From assembly GCF_000196735.1 (NCBI RefSeq), contig NC_014551.1, positions 3,033,001 through 3,097,000 of the forward strand: 64,000 nt of DNA, in the 5' to 3' direction. The translations under genes and the position numbers were made by a program. Numbering within the stretch: the stretch's first letter is position 1; each line of letters starts with the position of its first letter. The notes under the pieces are model-generated. The model had not been told where the DNA came from, searched no databases, and was given only the letters and a program-made list of their open reading frames with translations. Of this stretch, positions 19,692-30,371 are shown piece after piece. The stretch is from Bacillus amyloliquefaciens DSM 7 = ATCC 23350 (lineage in GTDB: Bacteria > Bacillota > Bacilli > Bacillales > Bacillaceae).

Positions 19692-20369
19692 ATGGCTGTT
19701 CAGCACTATGGTGTATTAAAAGGCACTGTGTTAGATATGAGAAGGGAAACAGATGATGATTCTCCGCATTTTCAAGTCGAGGTGCTAGGCGAGCCTGATA
19801 CGCACTATCGCTGTGCGATCAATGTCATGTCAAGTTCAAAAGAATCAGAGGTTCTGTATGCGGCGCGCGATCATTTTGACGCAAGCGCGATCACCCTGCT
19901 GCCCAACATACCGTATGGATACACCCCAATTGATGAAACCAGCCGTGAGCTGGCGCTGGATTACGTCCGCGGCGGATTGTTTGATCCCCGGAACATGGTG
20001 CCGCTCCCGCATGAAGTCACCGGTCCGGATAATGACTTAAATGATTTTATTGAAACGTATATGCAAAAAGCAAAAACAGAAAAAGCCACCGTCTATATTT
20101 ACGGCTCTAAATTCGGGCCGGAGCAGGACGCTGATAAGATTTTCGGGTTCAAACCGACAAACGGCATGCATAATATTCATATGAATCAGGGAAATCCAAT
20201 TGATACACGCTGGAAGAAGGATAACGGAACGTGGCATGACGGCGGTATTTTAATCCAGTTTGCAGACCAGTGGGCCGCGGTCTTTTTGGCTTTTCTGTCT
20301 CAGTCATGGTGCACGAATGAAGAAGGCCACCCTTATAAATTTTGTGATCACACACAGCTTAACAGCTGA
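19692..20369 (+). CDS. yukJ: YukJ, DUF2278 family protein
   Basis: 225 residues, matching YukJ/DUF2278. Distinct blocks are MAVQHYGVLKGTVLDMRRET, FDPRNMVPLPHEVTGPDNDL, IYGSKFGPE and GMHNIHMNQGNP-x-x-x-x-RWKKDNGTWHDGGI. The His/Asn/Gly-rich HNIHMNQG plus HDGG pattern could bind a metal or phosphate, but the function is unknown. AGGAGGATTCAT precedes ATG 19692. No signal peptide. It converges on the mbtH-like gene, with a shared terminator between them. Confidence 0.82.
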   Translation: MAVQHYGVLKGTVLDMRRETDDDSPHFQVEVLGEPDTHYRCAINVMSSSKESEVLYAARDHFDASAITLLPNIPYGYTPIDETSRELALDYVRGGLFDPRNMVPLPHEVTGPDNDLNDFIETYMQKAKTEKATVYIYGSKFGPEQDADKIFGFKPTNGMHNIHMNQGNPIDTRWKKDNGTWHDGGILIQFADQWAAVFLAFLSQSWCTNEEGHPYKFCDHTQLNS

Positions 20370-20378
20370 TTTCCGCAT

Positions 20379-20413
20379 AAAAAGCCTGCCGAATCAACGG
20401 CAGGCTTTTTTTT
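20379..20413. terminator. Bidirectional terminator between yukJ and the dhb operon
   Basis: AAAGCCTGCCG (20381-20391) pairs with CGGCAGGCTTT (20398-20408); T runs lie on both sides. It ends yukJ rightwards and the dhb-mbtH transcript leftwards. Confidence 0.9.
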
Positions 20414-20414
20414 A

Positions 20415-20630
20415 TTACATCTTAGCGGGTTCAGCCCGTTTCAGGCTTTCAGGCCTCATGTCACGCCAGTTTGTTTCAATATATTCGAGACAAACGGAAC
20501 GGTTTTCATTTGTCAGGCGGGTTTCCCACCCGTCCGGCACATCCAGATAGGCCGGCCACAGCGAGTACTGGCCTTCAGCATTGACGAGCACATGATATAA
20601 GCCGTCTTCCCGTTCAAATGGATTTGTCAT
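20415..20630 (-). CDS. ybdZ: MbtH-like protein (NRPS activator)
   Basis: 71 residues with the MbtH signature: NPFEREDGLYHVLVNAEGQYSLWP, then VPDGW and the C-terminal NWRDMRPESL. MbtH proteins bind and activate adenylation domains; here the partner is presumably DhbF. It starts 18 bases after the dhbF stop, with AAAGGAATGAG upstream, so it is the last gene of the siderophore operon and shares the dhb promoter. The same gene in B. subtilis is known as ybdZ or mbtH. Confidence 0.9.
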   Translation of the reverse strand: MTNPFEREDGLYHVLVNAEGQYSLWPAYLDVPDGWETRLTNENRSVCLEYIETNWRDMRPESLKRAEPAKM

Positions 20631-20648
20631 ATCAGCTCATTCCTTTCT

Positions 20649-23600
20649 TTACCGGACTGTACGCCGTCCGTTTAATTTCTCCGCCAGAATCGCGCCGATT
20701 TCGGCAAGCGGGCCCGGCTGGCACATATCTTTATGGCGGCAGTCTAAGTCATACCGCTCGATTTTCCCCGTAATATACGGTTTCCAAGTATCCGGTTCAA
20801 TGGGGTCAAACCACTCGGGAATAATCGCGGATCTGAAGAACAGAACATCTCCATGGAACGGCTTCGGCTTGTATGTTCCTAACAGACCGACAGAATTAAC
20901 GTATGTGTCTTTCAAATTCATCATCACTGACTCATCCAGGCTGGCTAATGCGCTTCCCTCACGGCGGAGAATGGTCAGCGCGGTATCAAAATCAAGCGGC
21001 TGATCCCCGAGGCTGTCCGGGTCGTACCCTCCAAGGGCAAGCAGGGCAATGACGGCTTCCTCATCATCAGGCGCATTTTTTATCGGAAGAAAATGATTCG
21101 GGTACGCATCAAGCATCACCAAGAGGGAAACCTCTTCGCCCCGGCTCTGTAATTGTGTCGCCATGGCCTGAATGACATTTCCTCCGAGTGACCAGCCCAG
21201 CAGACGGTACGGCCCTTTCGGCTGCACGGTGCGGATTTTTTCAATATAATCCGCCGCCATGTCATCTAAGCTTTGCGGAAGCGCTTCTTTTTTCCCGATG
21301 CCTCTCGCCTGTAAGCCGTAAATCGGATAATCAGCTTCTAAAGAAGACATCAGCCCGGCATAACACCAGCTGAGACCCCCGGCCGGATGGACACAGAAGA
21401 GCGGTGTTTCTTCTCCCGCCGTTCTGAGCGGAAGCAGAACATCAAGCGCGCTTGTGCCCGTGCCCGTCTCAAGCCTTTCAGCAAGGCTTGCCACAGTAGG
21501 AGCTTCGAATAATGTTCCGATACTCAGCTCAGCCCCCGTCGCTTCCCGAATACGGCTCATTAAATGAACCGCAAGTAAAGAATGGCCGCCTAAATCAAAG
21601 AACCTGTCATCAATACCGACACGCGGGAGGTGAAGCACCTCTGCGAACAGTTCACACAGTATTTCTTCCTGCGGGGTTCTCGGCCCCCGGCCGGAGACCT
21701 CCATTTGGAAGTCAGGCGCAGGGAGCGCTTTTCGGTCAAGCTTGCCATTCGGGGTCAGCGGCAGTTCATCCATTTGGACAAAAGCCGACGGCACCATGTA
21801 ATCCGGCAGGCTTTCTCCGGCAAACCGGCGCATGTCCCCCGTATCCAAGGTACTGAGATCAGAAAGGACAAGGTAAGCGGCGAGCCGTTTATCTCCCGGC
21901 AGATCTTCACGAACGACCACGGCAGCGTCCTCGACACCCGGATGTTTGACGAGAACCGCTTCGATTTCGCCCAGTTCAATTCGGAACCCGCGGATTTTAA
22001 TCTGGTGGTCCGCCCTGCCCATATAATCAAGCGAACCGTCCGGCCGCAGACGGGCTAAGTCCCCCGTCCTGTACATCCTTGTTCCCGGCGGGCCGTACGG
22101 ATCAGCCACAAAGCGTTCCGCGGTCAGGCTTTGACGCCCTAAGTAACCGCGGGCCACGCCACCTCCGGCAACATACATTTCGCCCGTTATGCCCGGAGGC
22201 ACAGGCTCCAGCCGATCATCAAGCACATATACGTTCAGGTCAGGAATACCGCAGCCGATGAGGCTGTTTGCCTTCAGTTCGGCAATGTTTTTATCTAATT
22301 CAAGATAACTGACGTGCACCGTCGTTTCCGTAATGCCGTACATATTCACGAGCACGGGTTTATTATCCGGGTGGCGTCTGTACCAGTCCTCAAGCCGGCT
22401 CAGCTCAAGCGCCTCGCCGCCGAAGATGATATATCTGAGTGCGAGCTGACGCCCCAGCTCTTTGTTTTCTTTTTCCGCATGCATCAGCTGGTAAAATGCT
22501 GACGGCGTTTGATTAAGCACGGTCACTCGCTCTTTTACGAGGAGATGCAGAAACGCTTCCGGAGATCTGCTGGTGTCATGCGGCACGACGACGAGACGTC
22601 CGCCGTGAAGCAACGGCCCCCAAATTTCCCAGACAGAAAAATCGAACGCGTAAGAGTGAAACATCGTCCATACATCATCAGAATCGAAGTGATACCAGTG
22701 CTGCGTCGACTCAAACAGCCGGATGACATTGCTGTGCGGAATGATGACGCCTTTCGGCACACCGGTCGATCCCGACGTGTAAATGACGTATGCCGGGTGA
22801 AGCGGCGACAGCGGACAAAGCCGGTCGGCATCCGCAGGGTTCGTGACGGCATATTGCTCAAGTATTTTTTTATTCTGCGGGTCATCTAAGATGAAGGCGG
22901 GCATACCGCTTCCGACAGAGAGCTTACTTGAGCCTTCACGGTTGGTGAGCATATATACGGGCTTGGCATCATGTAACATAAAAGCGATGCGGTCCGCCGG
23001 ATAATCAGGATCAAGCGGCAAATACGCGGCTCCCGTCTTCAGGACGGCTAACAGCCCGACAATCATATCTAAAGAGCGAGGCAGAGCCAGCGCGACAAAC
23101 TGCTCCGGGCCGACGCCGCGGGCAATCATCATATGCGCAAGCTGATTAGCCCTTTGATTCAGCTCTTTGTAAGTGAGTCGGCGCTCTTCAAATACTGCTG
23201 CCGTTTCATCAGGTTTTTCAGCGGCCTGTATTTCAAACAGTTCAGGCAGTGTCTGCTGAGGCTGAATGTGCTGTGCAGTCCGTTTAACCGGCAACAGCTT
23301 TCGGCGCTCTTCATCGGAAAGAATGGTTAAGCTTCCGATCGGCTTATCCGGGTCCGCCGCAGCATCTTCGAGCAGAAGAAGCAGACGTCCCGCAAGTGCC
23401 TCAGCCGTTTCTTTTTTAAATAAGTCCGTGCTGAATTCCAGCAGGCCTTCAATACCGGCAGGCGTGCCGTCGTCATGGCGCCGTTCAGCCAATTCAAGTG
23501 TCAAATCAAACTTGGACGCTCCGACGCTGCTGATTTGCAGGCTTGTTTCCATTTCCGGAAGGCTGAGCACAGGATCAGGCGTATTTTGGAATGCGAGCAT

Positions 23601-26600
23601 CACTTGGAACAGCGGATGTCTTGAGCGGGAACGAACCGGATTCAATTCTTCCACGAGACGTTCAAACGGCACGTCCTGATTTTCATATGCCGCGAGATTC
23701 ATCTCCCGCACCCTCTCAAGAAGCTCACTAAAGCTTGGATCGCCTGAGGTATCGGTTCTCAGTACCAGTGTATTGATGAACATGCCCACAAGATCGCCCA
23801 ATGCGTCATCACTGCGGCCGGCTATCGGACTGCCGATCGGAATATCGGTTCCTGCCCCGAGCCGGGTCAGCAGCGCCGAAAGCCCTGATTGAAGCACCAT
23901 AAACAGACTGACGCGCTGATTTCTGGCTAGCGAGAGGAGACGGCTGTGAAGCTCCTGACCGATTTTGACCGGAATGACGCCGCCTCTGTAGCTTGATTCG
24001 GCGGGACGCGGAAAATCAGACGGCAGCTCCAGCTGATCCGGCACATGTTCAAGCGTTTTCTTCCAAAAATCAAGCTGCCGTGCTATTAAGCTCTCAGAAT
24101 CAGACACACTGCCTAAAAGCTGCTGCTGCCAGAGCGCATAATCCGCGTATTGAATCGGCAGGGGTGTCCATTCTGCTTTTTCGCCTGTTTGACGGGCGGT
24201 ATAGGCTGCGGATAAGTCACGCATGAGCGGATTCAAGGACCAGCCGTCACCTGCGATGTGATGCAGGAGAACCATCAGCGTATACTCACCGTCACCAAGA
24301 TCAAACAGCTCAGCCCGGACGGCCGGCTCTTTTGCCAAATCAAACCGGTAGCGTGCTGCAGCGGCAATCATGTCTTGAAGCTCACTTTTGTCTGCATGTG
24401 TCACTGTAAACGCAGGCCGGGCTTCTTCAGCGGGTAAAATGAGCTGATGAGATGATCCCTTATTTTCCGGAAAAACGGTGCGCAGGCTTTCATGACGGCT
24501 GACAACATCGTAAAAAGCGTGTTTCAGCGCTGACTGGTTAAGGTTTCCTGACATGCGGACAATCACCGGAATGTTGTAAGTCGGGCTCGGACCTTCAAGG
24601 CAGTAAAGGAACCACAAACGCAGCTGCGCAAATGACAGCGGGATGTGCTCCGGCCGGTCAAAAGGCTTGAGCTTAGGGCGCGCACTCTTTGCGGTGTCAA
24701 GCTGCGCGGCGAGCCCGGTAACGGTCGGTGTATCAAACAGGCGGCCAATGCCGAGCTCTGCGCCCATCGTCTCCCGAATCCGGCTCATCAGGCGTCCGGC
24801 TAAGAGTGAATGTCCGCCCAGTTCAAAGAATCCGTCATCAATTCCGACCCGAGCGAGGCCGAGAACCTCGGCAAACAGATCGCATAATATTTCTTCCTGC
24901 GGCGTCCGCGGCCCTCTGTCAGACAGAACGGCGGAAAAATCCGGCGCAGGCAGAGCGCTGCGATCGAGCTTCTTATTCGGTGTCAGCGGCAATTCTTCCA
25001 GCTGTACAAACGCGCCCGGCACCATATAATCCGGCAGGCTTTCGCCCATAAATGCACGGAGCCCGCCGATATCAAGGGGATGATCCGCGACAGCATAAGC
25101 CGCCAGCCGCTTGTCTCCCGGCTGATCTTCACGGACAATGACAGCGGCCTGCAAAATACCCGGATAGTTCGACAGCACCGTCTCAATTTCTCCTAATTCT
25201 ATCCGGAAGCCGCGAATTTTAATTTGATGATCGGCTCTGCTGATATAATCAAGAGAGCCGTCCTTACGCCAGCGCACAAGATCTCCCGTCCTGTACATCC
25301 TCGCACCTGCTGACCCGTACGGATCGGCAATGAACCTCTCGGCTGTTAAATCAGGCCGGTTATAATATCCTCTGGCAAGTCCTTCGCCCGCGATATAAAG
25401 CTCGCCCGCAACCCCCGGCGGGACGAGCTGCAATGCGGCGTCCAGCACGTATACCCGCGTGTTCCAAATCGGCGTTCCAATCGGAGGCGCCCCTTTATGG
25501 CCTTTTGCAAGCGGCTGTGCTGCCGACCAGATTGTTGTTTCAGTCGGCCCGTACAGATTCGTCACCGTACAGTCCAATTCAAGCAGAGCATGCATAAGCG
25601 CATTCGGAAGCGCTTCACCTCCGACAAGCACCTGCAGCGCCCGGAGTGAATCCGGTTCATTTGTGACCAATGAATGCCACAGTGTCGGCGTTGCCTGCAT
25701 GATTGAAATACCGTATGAGTGAATCATGTGTGCAAGCGCCTGCGGTTCCTGAATCGTCTCTTTACGGGCAATGACGCAGCCCGCCCCGCTGATAAGCGGA
25801 AGGAAGAGCTCAAGTCCGGAAATATCAAACGCAGCAGTCGTAACGGCAAGCAGGCGGTCTTGTGCGCCGAGCGGGAACATTTCCCACATGGATAGGAGGA
25901 AATTGCTTACGCTTTTTAATGTGACGACAACGCCTTTCGGTCTGCCCGTTGAGCCTGAGGTATAAATGATATAAGCAGGGTGCATAGGTGAATATTCCAT
26001 GTGAGCAGGACAGTCAGCATTTTGACCGGCAACGGTTTTTACCGTATCCGGGTGATCAAGAATAATCGTTTGTGCATCGCTTTCCTCCGGCATACGGCCC
26101 GATAATTCCATCGTTGTAATCAGACAGGCGGGCTGTGCATCTTTGAGCATGTATGTGATCCGCTCAGAAGGAAAATCAGGATCAAGCGGCAGGTACGCGG
26201 CTCCTGTTTTCAAAACGGCCAGCATGCTCACAACCAGTTCCTGTGACCGAGGAAGCAATAAGGCGGCAAATTGTTCCGGCCCGAGCCCTTTTTTCTTTAA
26301 CATGCGGGCAAGCTGGTTCGCGCGCCTGTTCAATTCGGCATAGCTGAGCTCTCCGTTTTCCGTGATGATTGCCGGGCTGTCAGGTGTTTTTGCAGCCTGA
26401 TCATGAAACAGCTCCGGGAGACTTTTCTGCTTTTCGGCCTTGCGCGTGTCATTCCAGCTTTCCAGCACGCGGAGACGTTCGTTTTCAAGCAGAAGATTGA
26501 GTCTGCCGATTTTTTGCGTCTGGTCTTTCAGAGCCGACTCCAGCAGCAGCAAGAAGCGTTTTTGATGGTTTTCGATATCTTTGGCACTGTAGACTTCCGG

Positions 26601-27776
26601 ATTCGCATCAAAGTCCACACGCAATCCGCGGCCGTCCGCTCTGTCGTAAACGTTAATTGACAAATCATCAACGGGCCCCGCTGATAAGTTATGGACGGTG
26701 CCCGGCACTCCGGCGAAATCAAGCGCATAATCAAACGGCATCACATTGACTTGCGGGCCGAACAGCCTGCGGTTTTCTCCTAACAATTTAAGGTCACGGC
26801 GCAGGTCTTCATGGCGGTATTTCTGATGGCGCCGGATGCTTCGGATTTCTTTTGCCACTTGGCTGACGGTCTCGTGAACATTCATATCCGGGCGGAGAGA
26901 AAGCCGTAAAGGCAGAAGATTCATCGTCATACTCGGAATATTCAGTGAAATCGAACCAATTCGTCCCATCATCGGTAAACCGAGCACGATATCCCCGGCG
27001 TTTGTCATCCGGTGGACGTATATCGCCACTGCGGCCGTTACGGCCTCGTGCCAGTTTGGAATCGCTTTTACATGCTGTAAAACCGTTTCAGAAAGATAAG
27101 CCGTGCTCCTCCGAAAACTTGTTGACGTTCTCGGCGCTCTTTCTGCCAAGCTGACGACATCAGGTTCATCCGCAAATTTCTCCATCCAAAATTCCCGATC
27201 TTTCAGAAATTGATCAGACGCTCGGTACTCTTGATCTTCTTTTACCAGCTCCTCCAAAGAACCGAAGGAGCGCCCGTTATCCGGACGTCCCTCCCGTATC
27301 GCGGTGTATAATTGCGCCGTACGCCGTGCCAGCAGTGAAAAACCGTAGCCGTCTATCGCAATGTGGTGAATGCGCTGATACCAGAAAAAGCGTTCCGGCC
27401 CGGCTTCGAATAAAATGTCGCGGAACAAAGGCCCAGCCGCCATATCAACGGGCTCAGCCAAATCCGACTGCATGATTCTGAGAGCGGCCTGCATCGGATC
27501 AGGTTCTGCGCTCACATCCATGACATCGATTGCCACCTCACAAGAAGGATTGATGATCTGTCTCGGCCCGTCAGTTCCTTCTGTGAAGCGGGCGTGTAAT
27601 GACGCGGCTTCCGTCAGCACGCGCTCAACAGCCGTTTTAAATATGTTCACATCAATTGTGCCGTTAATCTCAACGTACTCGCCTGTATTGTAAATCGGAT
27701 TATCAGGATCAAGCTGCTGCGCAAACCAGATACCGGCCTGTGCGCCTGTCAGAGGCAGCTGTTGTGTTTCATGCAT
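20649..27776 (-). CDS. dhbF: Bacillibactin non-ribosomal peptide synthetase DhbF
   Basis: 2375 residues, two modules: C-A-T-C-A-T-TE. Condensation motifs are HHIAIDG (about 137) and HHIAGDG (about 1170). Adenylation cores YTSGSTG are near 605 and 1665. Carrier sites GGHSL are near 984 and 2062. The thioesterase has GWSLGG (about 2195). The first A domain has the start D-I-x-x-L seen in Gly-specific domains and the second D-F-x-x-W seen for Thr, matching dihydroxybenzoyl-Gly-Thr, the unit trimerised to bacillibactin. The start is ATG 27776 (MHETQQLPLTG) with AGGGAGAG upstream; the frame remains open upstream into dhbB. Confidence 0.96.
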   Translation of the reverse strand: MHETQQLPLTGAQAGIWFAQQLDPDNPIYNTGEYVEINGTIDVNIFKTAVERVLTEAASLHARFTEGTDGPRQIINPSCEVAIDVMDVSAEPDPMQAALRIMQSDLAEPVDMAAGPLFRDILFEAGPERFFWYQRIHHIAIDGYGFSLLARRTAQLYTAIREGRPDNGRSFGSLEELVKEDQEYRASDQFLKDREFWMEKFADEPDVVSLAERAPRTSTSFRRSTAYLSETVLQHVKAIPNWHEAVTAAVAIYVHRMTNAGDIVLGLPMMGRIGSISLNIPSMTMNLLPLRLSLRPDMNVHETVSQVAKEIRSIRRHQKYRHEDLRRDLKLLGENRRLFGPQVNVMPFDYALDFAGVPGTVHNLSAGPVDDLSINVYDRADGRGLRVDFDANPEVYSAKDIENHQKRFLLLLESALKDQTQKIGRLNLLLENERLRVLESWNDTRKAEKQKSLPELFHDQAAKTPDSPAIITENGELSYAELNRRANQLARMLKKKGLGPEQFAALLLPRSQELVVSMLAVLKTGAAYLPLDPDFPSERITYMLKDAQPACLITTMELSGRMPEESDAQTIILDHPDTVKTVAGQNADCPAHMEYSPMHPAYIIYTSGSTGRPKGVVVTLKSVSNFLLSMWEMFPLGAQDRLLAVTTAAFDISGLELFLPLISGAGCVIARKETIQEPQALAHMIHSYGISIMQATPTLWHSLVTNEPDSLRALQVLVGGEALPNALMHALLELDCTVTNLYGPTETTIWSAAQPLAKGHKGAPPIGTPIWNTRVYVLDAALQLVPPGVAGELYIAGEGLARGYYNRPDLTAERFIADPYGSAGARMYRTGDLVRWRKDGSLDYISRADHQIKIRGFRIELGEIETVLSNYPGILQAAVIVREDQPGDKRLAAYAVADHPLDIGGLRAFMGESLPDYMVPGAFVQLEELPLTPNKKLDRSALPAPDFSAVLSDRGPRTPQEEILCDLFAEVLGLARVGIDDGFFELGGHSLLAGRLMSRIRETMGAELGIGRLFDTPTVTGLAAQLDTAKSARPKLKPFDRPEHIPLSFAQLRLWFLYCLEGPSPTYNIPVIVRMSGNLNQSALKHAFYDVVSRHESLRTVFPENKGSSHQLILPAEEARPAFTVTHADKSELQDMIAAAARYRFDLAKEPAVRAELFDLGDGEYTLMVLLHHIAGDGWSLNPLMRDLSAAYTARQTGEKAEWTPLPIQYADYALWQQQLLGSVSDSESLIARQLDFWKKTLEHVPDQLELPSDFPRPAESSYRGGVIPVKIGQELHSRLLSLARNQRVSLFMVLQSGLSALLTRLGAGTDIPIGSPIAGRSDDALGDLVGMFINTLVLRTDTSGDPSFSELLERVREMNLAAYENQDVPFERLVEELNPVRSRSRHPLFQVMLAFQNTPDPVLSLPEMETSLQISSVGASKFDLTLELAERRHDDGTPAGIEGLLEFSTDLFKKETAEALAGRLLLLLEDAAADPDKPIGSLTILSDEERRKLLPVKRTAQHIQPQQTLPELFEIQAAEKPDETAAVFEERRLTYKELNQRANQLAHMMIARGVGPEQFVALALPRSLDMIVGLLAVLKTGAAYLPLDPDYPADRIAFMLHDAKPVYMLTNREGSSKLSVGSGMPAFILDDPQNKKILEQYAVTNPADADRLCPLSPLHPAYVIYTSGSTGVPKGVIIPHSNVIRLFESTQHWYHFDSDDVWTMFHSYAFDFSVWEIWGPLLHGGRLVVVPHDTSRSPEAFLHLLVKERVTVLNQTPSAFYQLMHAEKENKELGRQLALRYIIFGGEALELSRLEDWYRRHPDNKPVLVNMYGITETTVHVSYLELDKNIAELKANSLIGCGIPDLNVYVLDDRLEPVPPGITGEMYVAGGGVARGYLGRQSLTAERFVADPYGPPGTRMYRTGDLARLRPDGSLDYMGRADHQIKIRGFRIELGEIEAVLVKHPGVEDAAVVVREDLPGDKRLAAYLVLSDLSTLDTGDMRRFAGESLPDYMVPSAFVQMDELPLTPNGKLDRKALPAPDFQMEVSGRGPRTPQEEILCELFAEVLHLPRVGIDDRFFDLGGHSLLAVHLMSRIREATGAELSIGTLFEAPTVASLAERLETGTGTSALDVLLPLRTAGEETPLFCVHPAGGLSWCYAGLMSSLEADYPIYGLQARGIGKKEALPQSLDDMAADYIEKIRTVQPKGPYRLLGWSLGGNVIQAMATQLQSRGEEVSLLVMLDAYPNHFLPIKNAPDDEEAVIALLALGGYDPDSLGDQPLDFDTALTILRREGSALASLDESVMMNLKDTYVNSVGLLGTYKPKPFHGDVLFFRSAIIPEWFDPIEPDTWKPYITGKIERYDLDCRHKDMCQPGPLAEIGAILAEKLNGRRTVR

Positions 27777-27789
27777 TCTATTCTCTCCC

Positions 27790-28710
27790 TTATAAATAAT
27801 CTGCGTTCGGCAAGACTTTTTGAGATCGGGAAGAAAGCAGTCTCCACCACTCTTCCAGCGTCGGATTCTCCGCCAGTTCCACAAACGTCACTTCAGCTCC
27901 GTCACGGCGCCATTGTTCGACAAGGCTCATGATTCTGACAGAGTCAAGGCCTCTATCCAGCAGGTCTTCCTGATCCAGAATATCAGACGGTGATTCTTGA
28001 AGAATCGCCGCAATTTGCTCCCTCATCCGTTCTTTTGTCAATGCGGCTGAAGTCTTCTCTTCTCCGTCAGCAGAGCCTGCCAAGAGCTCCAGCACTTCGT
28101 TTGTCAAAGCCGTGTAAGCACAGCGCTGGGACGCATATTCGATGGCCATCTTATGTTTTTCTGAAGAAAAATCAGCAACGGCGTCTCCGATAAAGAAGCT
28201 TTGGATATCATCCATAAATGCTTCACAGGCTGTGACGAGGCAGCCGATGTGTGCATAAATTCCCGTAATCATGAGCTGGTCCCTGCCGCTTTCACGCATG
28301 ATGTCAAGGAGATTCGTCCGTTTAAACGCGCTGTATCTCCACTTTGTGAGGACAATGTCCTGATCATCAGGGGCAAGTTCCGGAATGATCTTTTCCTCAT
28401 AAGGCCCGCTTTTGAGTCCCGGCCCCCAAAAATCCGTCAGCAGCGCACGGTCCGCCAGGTCTTGGCTGCCAGGCTGCGCGGTGTACACCACCGGAATTCC
28501 GAGCGCTTTGCATTGCTCTTTTATTTTTTTGATATTCTGAGCCGCCTCCGTGATCGGAGCCTCCCCTTTCGTAAACGCATCGACGAAATAATTCTGCATG
28601 TCATGGATTAAAAGCACCGCGCGGTTCGGGTTCAGAGTCCACGATACTTTATTTTCAGGCATATCTGACGCTGTCGGCAGCGCATATGCGGGAATAGCCG
28701 GTATAGCCAA
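27790..28710 (-). CDS. dhbB: Isochorismatase / aryl carrier protein DhbB
   Basis: About 306 residues. The N-terminal isochorismatase domain shows [15 protein letters not shown] (catalytic Asp) and a conserved [17 protein letters not shown] block. The C-terminal aryl carrier domain has the phosphopantetheine site [10 protein letters not shown] (Ser). It hydrolyses isochorismate to 2,3-dihydro-2,3-dihydroxybenzoate and later carries dihydroxybenzoate to DhbF. I prefer TTG 28710 (protein [12 protein letters not shown]), since AAGGAAGTG is then well spaced; the upstream GTG 28719 overlaps that site. It ends 13 bases before dhbF. Confidence 0.94.
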   Translation of the reverse strand: MAIPAIPAYALPTASDMPENKVSWTLNPNRAVLLIHDMQNYFVDAFTKGEAPITEAAQNIKKIKEQCKALGIPVVYTAQPGSQDLADRALLTDFWGPGLKSGPYEEKIIPELAPDDQDIVLTKWRYSAFKRTNLLDIMRESGRDQLMITGIYAHIGCLVTACEAFMDDIQSFFIGDAVADFSSEKHKMAIEYASQRCAYTALTNEVLELLAGSADGEEKTSAALTKERMREQIAAILQESPSDILDQEDLLDRGLDSVRIMSLVEQWRRDGAEVTFVELAENPTLEEWWRLLSSRSQKVLPNADYL

Positions 28711-28727
28711 TGTAAACACTTCCTTTT

Positions 28728-30353
28728 TTAAGATTGTTTGATTTCAGCAGGCTTCAATTTTTGGGCGATCGTTTCGCGAAGGTCCTTTTTGCTGACCTTG
28801 CCGACGCCGGTTTTCGGGAAAGAAGCGGTAAATTCAATCCGGTCGGGAATTTTATAGGCCGCCAGTCCGCGCTCACGCAAAAATGCTTTCAGCTCTCCCG
28901 GTTTCGGCGCTTCTCCTTTCGGAATGACGAACACACAGGACCGCTCTCCGAGAAAATCATCCGGCATTGATACCATGGCCGCATCATGAACGGCAGGGTG
29001 GGCAAGAAGGTGATTTTCCACCTCTTCAGCAGCAATCTTTTCGCCTCCCCGATTGATTTGATCTTTCGCCCGTCCTTCGACGACAATATAACCGTCTTCC
29101 GTCAGTTTGACGATATCGCCGGTCTGATAAAAGCCGTCGGCTGTGAAAGATCTCGCATTATGCTCAGGCGCTTTATAATATCCGTGAATCGTGTAAGGAC
29201 CGCGTGTAAACAAATGTCCGGTTTCGCCGGGAGCCACATTCCGCCCGTCATCGTCTAAAACCCTCACTTCATCAAATGGTGACATCGGTCTGCCTTGCGT
29301 ATTGATAATAATCTCCTCAGGATCATCCAGTCTCGTATAATTCACTAATCCTTCCGCCATTCCGAAAACCTGCTGAAGGGTGCATCCGAAAGCGCTCTTC
29401 ACGCGGCGGGCCGCTTCAGCGCTGAATTTGGCGCCTCCCACCTGCAGCACTTGAAGGCTTGATAAATCATCACTTCGCGATCCGGATGCTTCCATCCACA
29501 CCATGGCAAGCGGCGGGACGAGCGCCGTAATCGTGACACGTTCTTTTTCAATTAACGGGAAGCAGTCATCCGGACTCGGCGTCGGTGACAGAACAACCCG
29601 GCCCCCGGCATATAAAGTTCCCAGCACACCGGGTGAGCTGAGCGGATAATTATGCGCTGTCGGCAAAGCGGCTAAATAAACGCTGTGATGATCCAAGCCG
29701 CATATTTCCGCGCTGAGGCGCAAGCTGTATATGTAATCATCATGTGTCCTCGGAATCAGCTTGGACAGCCCCGTACTGCCTCCTGAAAGCTGTAAAAAAG
29801 CGACTTCCGCCGGGCTTACGTCTTCCAGCTGAACAGGCTCTCTGTGCAGGCTGCTCAGTTCCAGAAACTCTTCAGCCTCGCCGGCCACAATGACATGCGC
29901 CAAAGCCGGAAGTTTATCTTTCACCTGTCTGGCAAGCTCTCTGTAATCAAAGCCTGAATGCGTATCAGGAATGATGTATGCTTTCGCCTCTGCAAACTCG
30001 CAGAAATACGTAATCTCACTGCTTCTATGAGAAGGCAGTGCGAAGACGGGGAGCGCTCCGAGCCGGAACAGCGCGAAAATCACTTCAAAAAACTCAGCGA
30101 TATTCGGCAGCTGAACAACAACGCGGTCTTCCTTTTGAATCCCGAGCTTGTGCAGTCCCGCCGCTAAACGATCGGCCCTTTCATCTAATTCTTTATAGGT
30201 CCAATGTACATCTTTATACGTCACGGCAGTTTGATTTCCATATAAAGCCGCGCGCTCCTTCAGAATTCCTCCGAAAGTTTCACCCTTCCAGCAGCCTTCT
30301 TTGCGGTATTTGTCAGCCCATTCTTCCGGCCATGGCGTAAATCCTGTCAGCAC
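28728..30353 (-). CDS. dhbE: 2,3-dihydroxybenzoate-AMP ligase DhbE
   Basis: 541 residues, a stand-alone adenylation enzyme that loads 2,3-dihydroxybenzoate onto the DhbB carrier domain. Motifs in order: [18 protein letters not shown] (about 190), [12 protein letters not shown] (about 335), GFYQTGDIV (about 413), then the linker [20 protein letters not shown] with the catalytic Lys region at the C-terminus. The start is GTG 30353 with AAGGAGG nine bases upstream. It lies between dhbC and dhbB with short gaps, so it is co-transcribed. Confidence 0.95.
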   Translation of the reverse strand: MLTGFTPWPEEWADKYRKEGCWKGETFGGILKERAALYGNQTAVTYKDVHWTYKELDERADRLAAGLHKLGIQKEDRVVVQLPNIAEFFEVIFALFRLGALPVFALPSHRSSEITYFCEFAEAKAYIIPDTHSGFDYRELARQVKDKLPALAHVIVAGEAEEFLELSSLHREPVQLEDVSPAEVAFLQLSGGSTGLSKLIPRTHDDYIYSLRLSAEICGLDHHSVYLAALPTAHNYPLSSPGVLGTLYAGGRVVLSPTPSPDDCFPLIEKERVTITALVPPLAMVWMEASGSRSDDLSSLQVLQVGGAKFSAEAARRVKSAFGCTLQQVFGMAEGLVNYTRLDDPEEIIINTQGRPMSPFDEVRVLDDDGRNVAPGETGHLFTRGPYTIHGYYKAPEHNARSFTADGFYQTGDIVKLTEDGYIVVEGRAKDQINRGGEKIAAEEVENHLLAHPAVHDAAMVSMPDDFLGERSCVFVIPKGEAPKPGELKAFLRERGLAAYKIPDRIEFTASFPKTGVGKVSKKDLRETIAQKLKPAEIKQS

Positions 30354-30371
30354 GATCCGTATCCTCCTTTT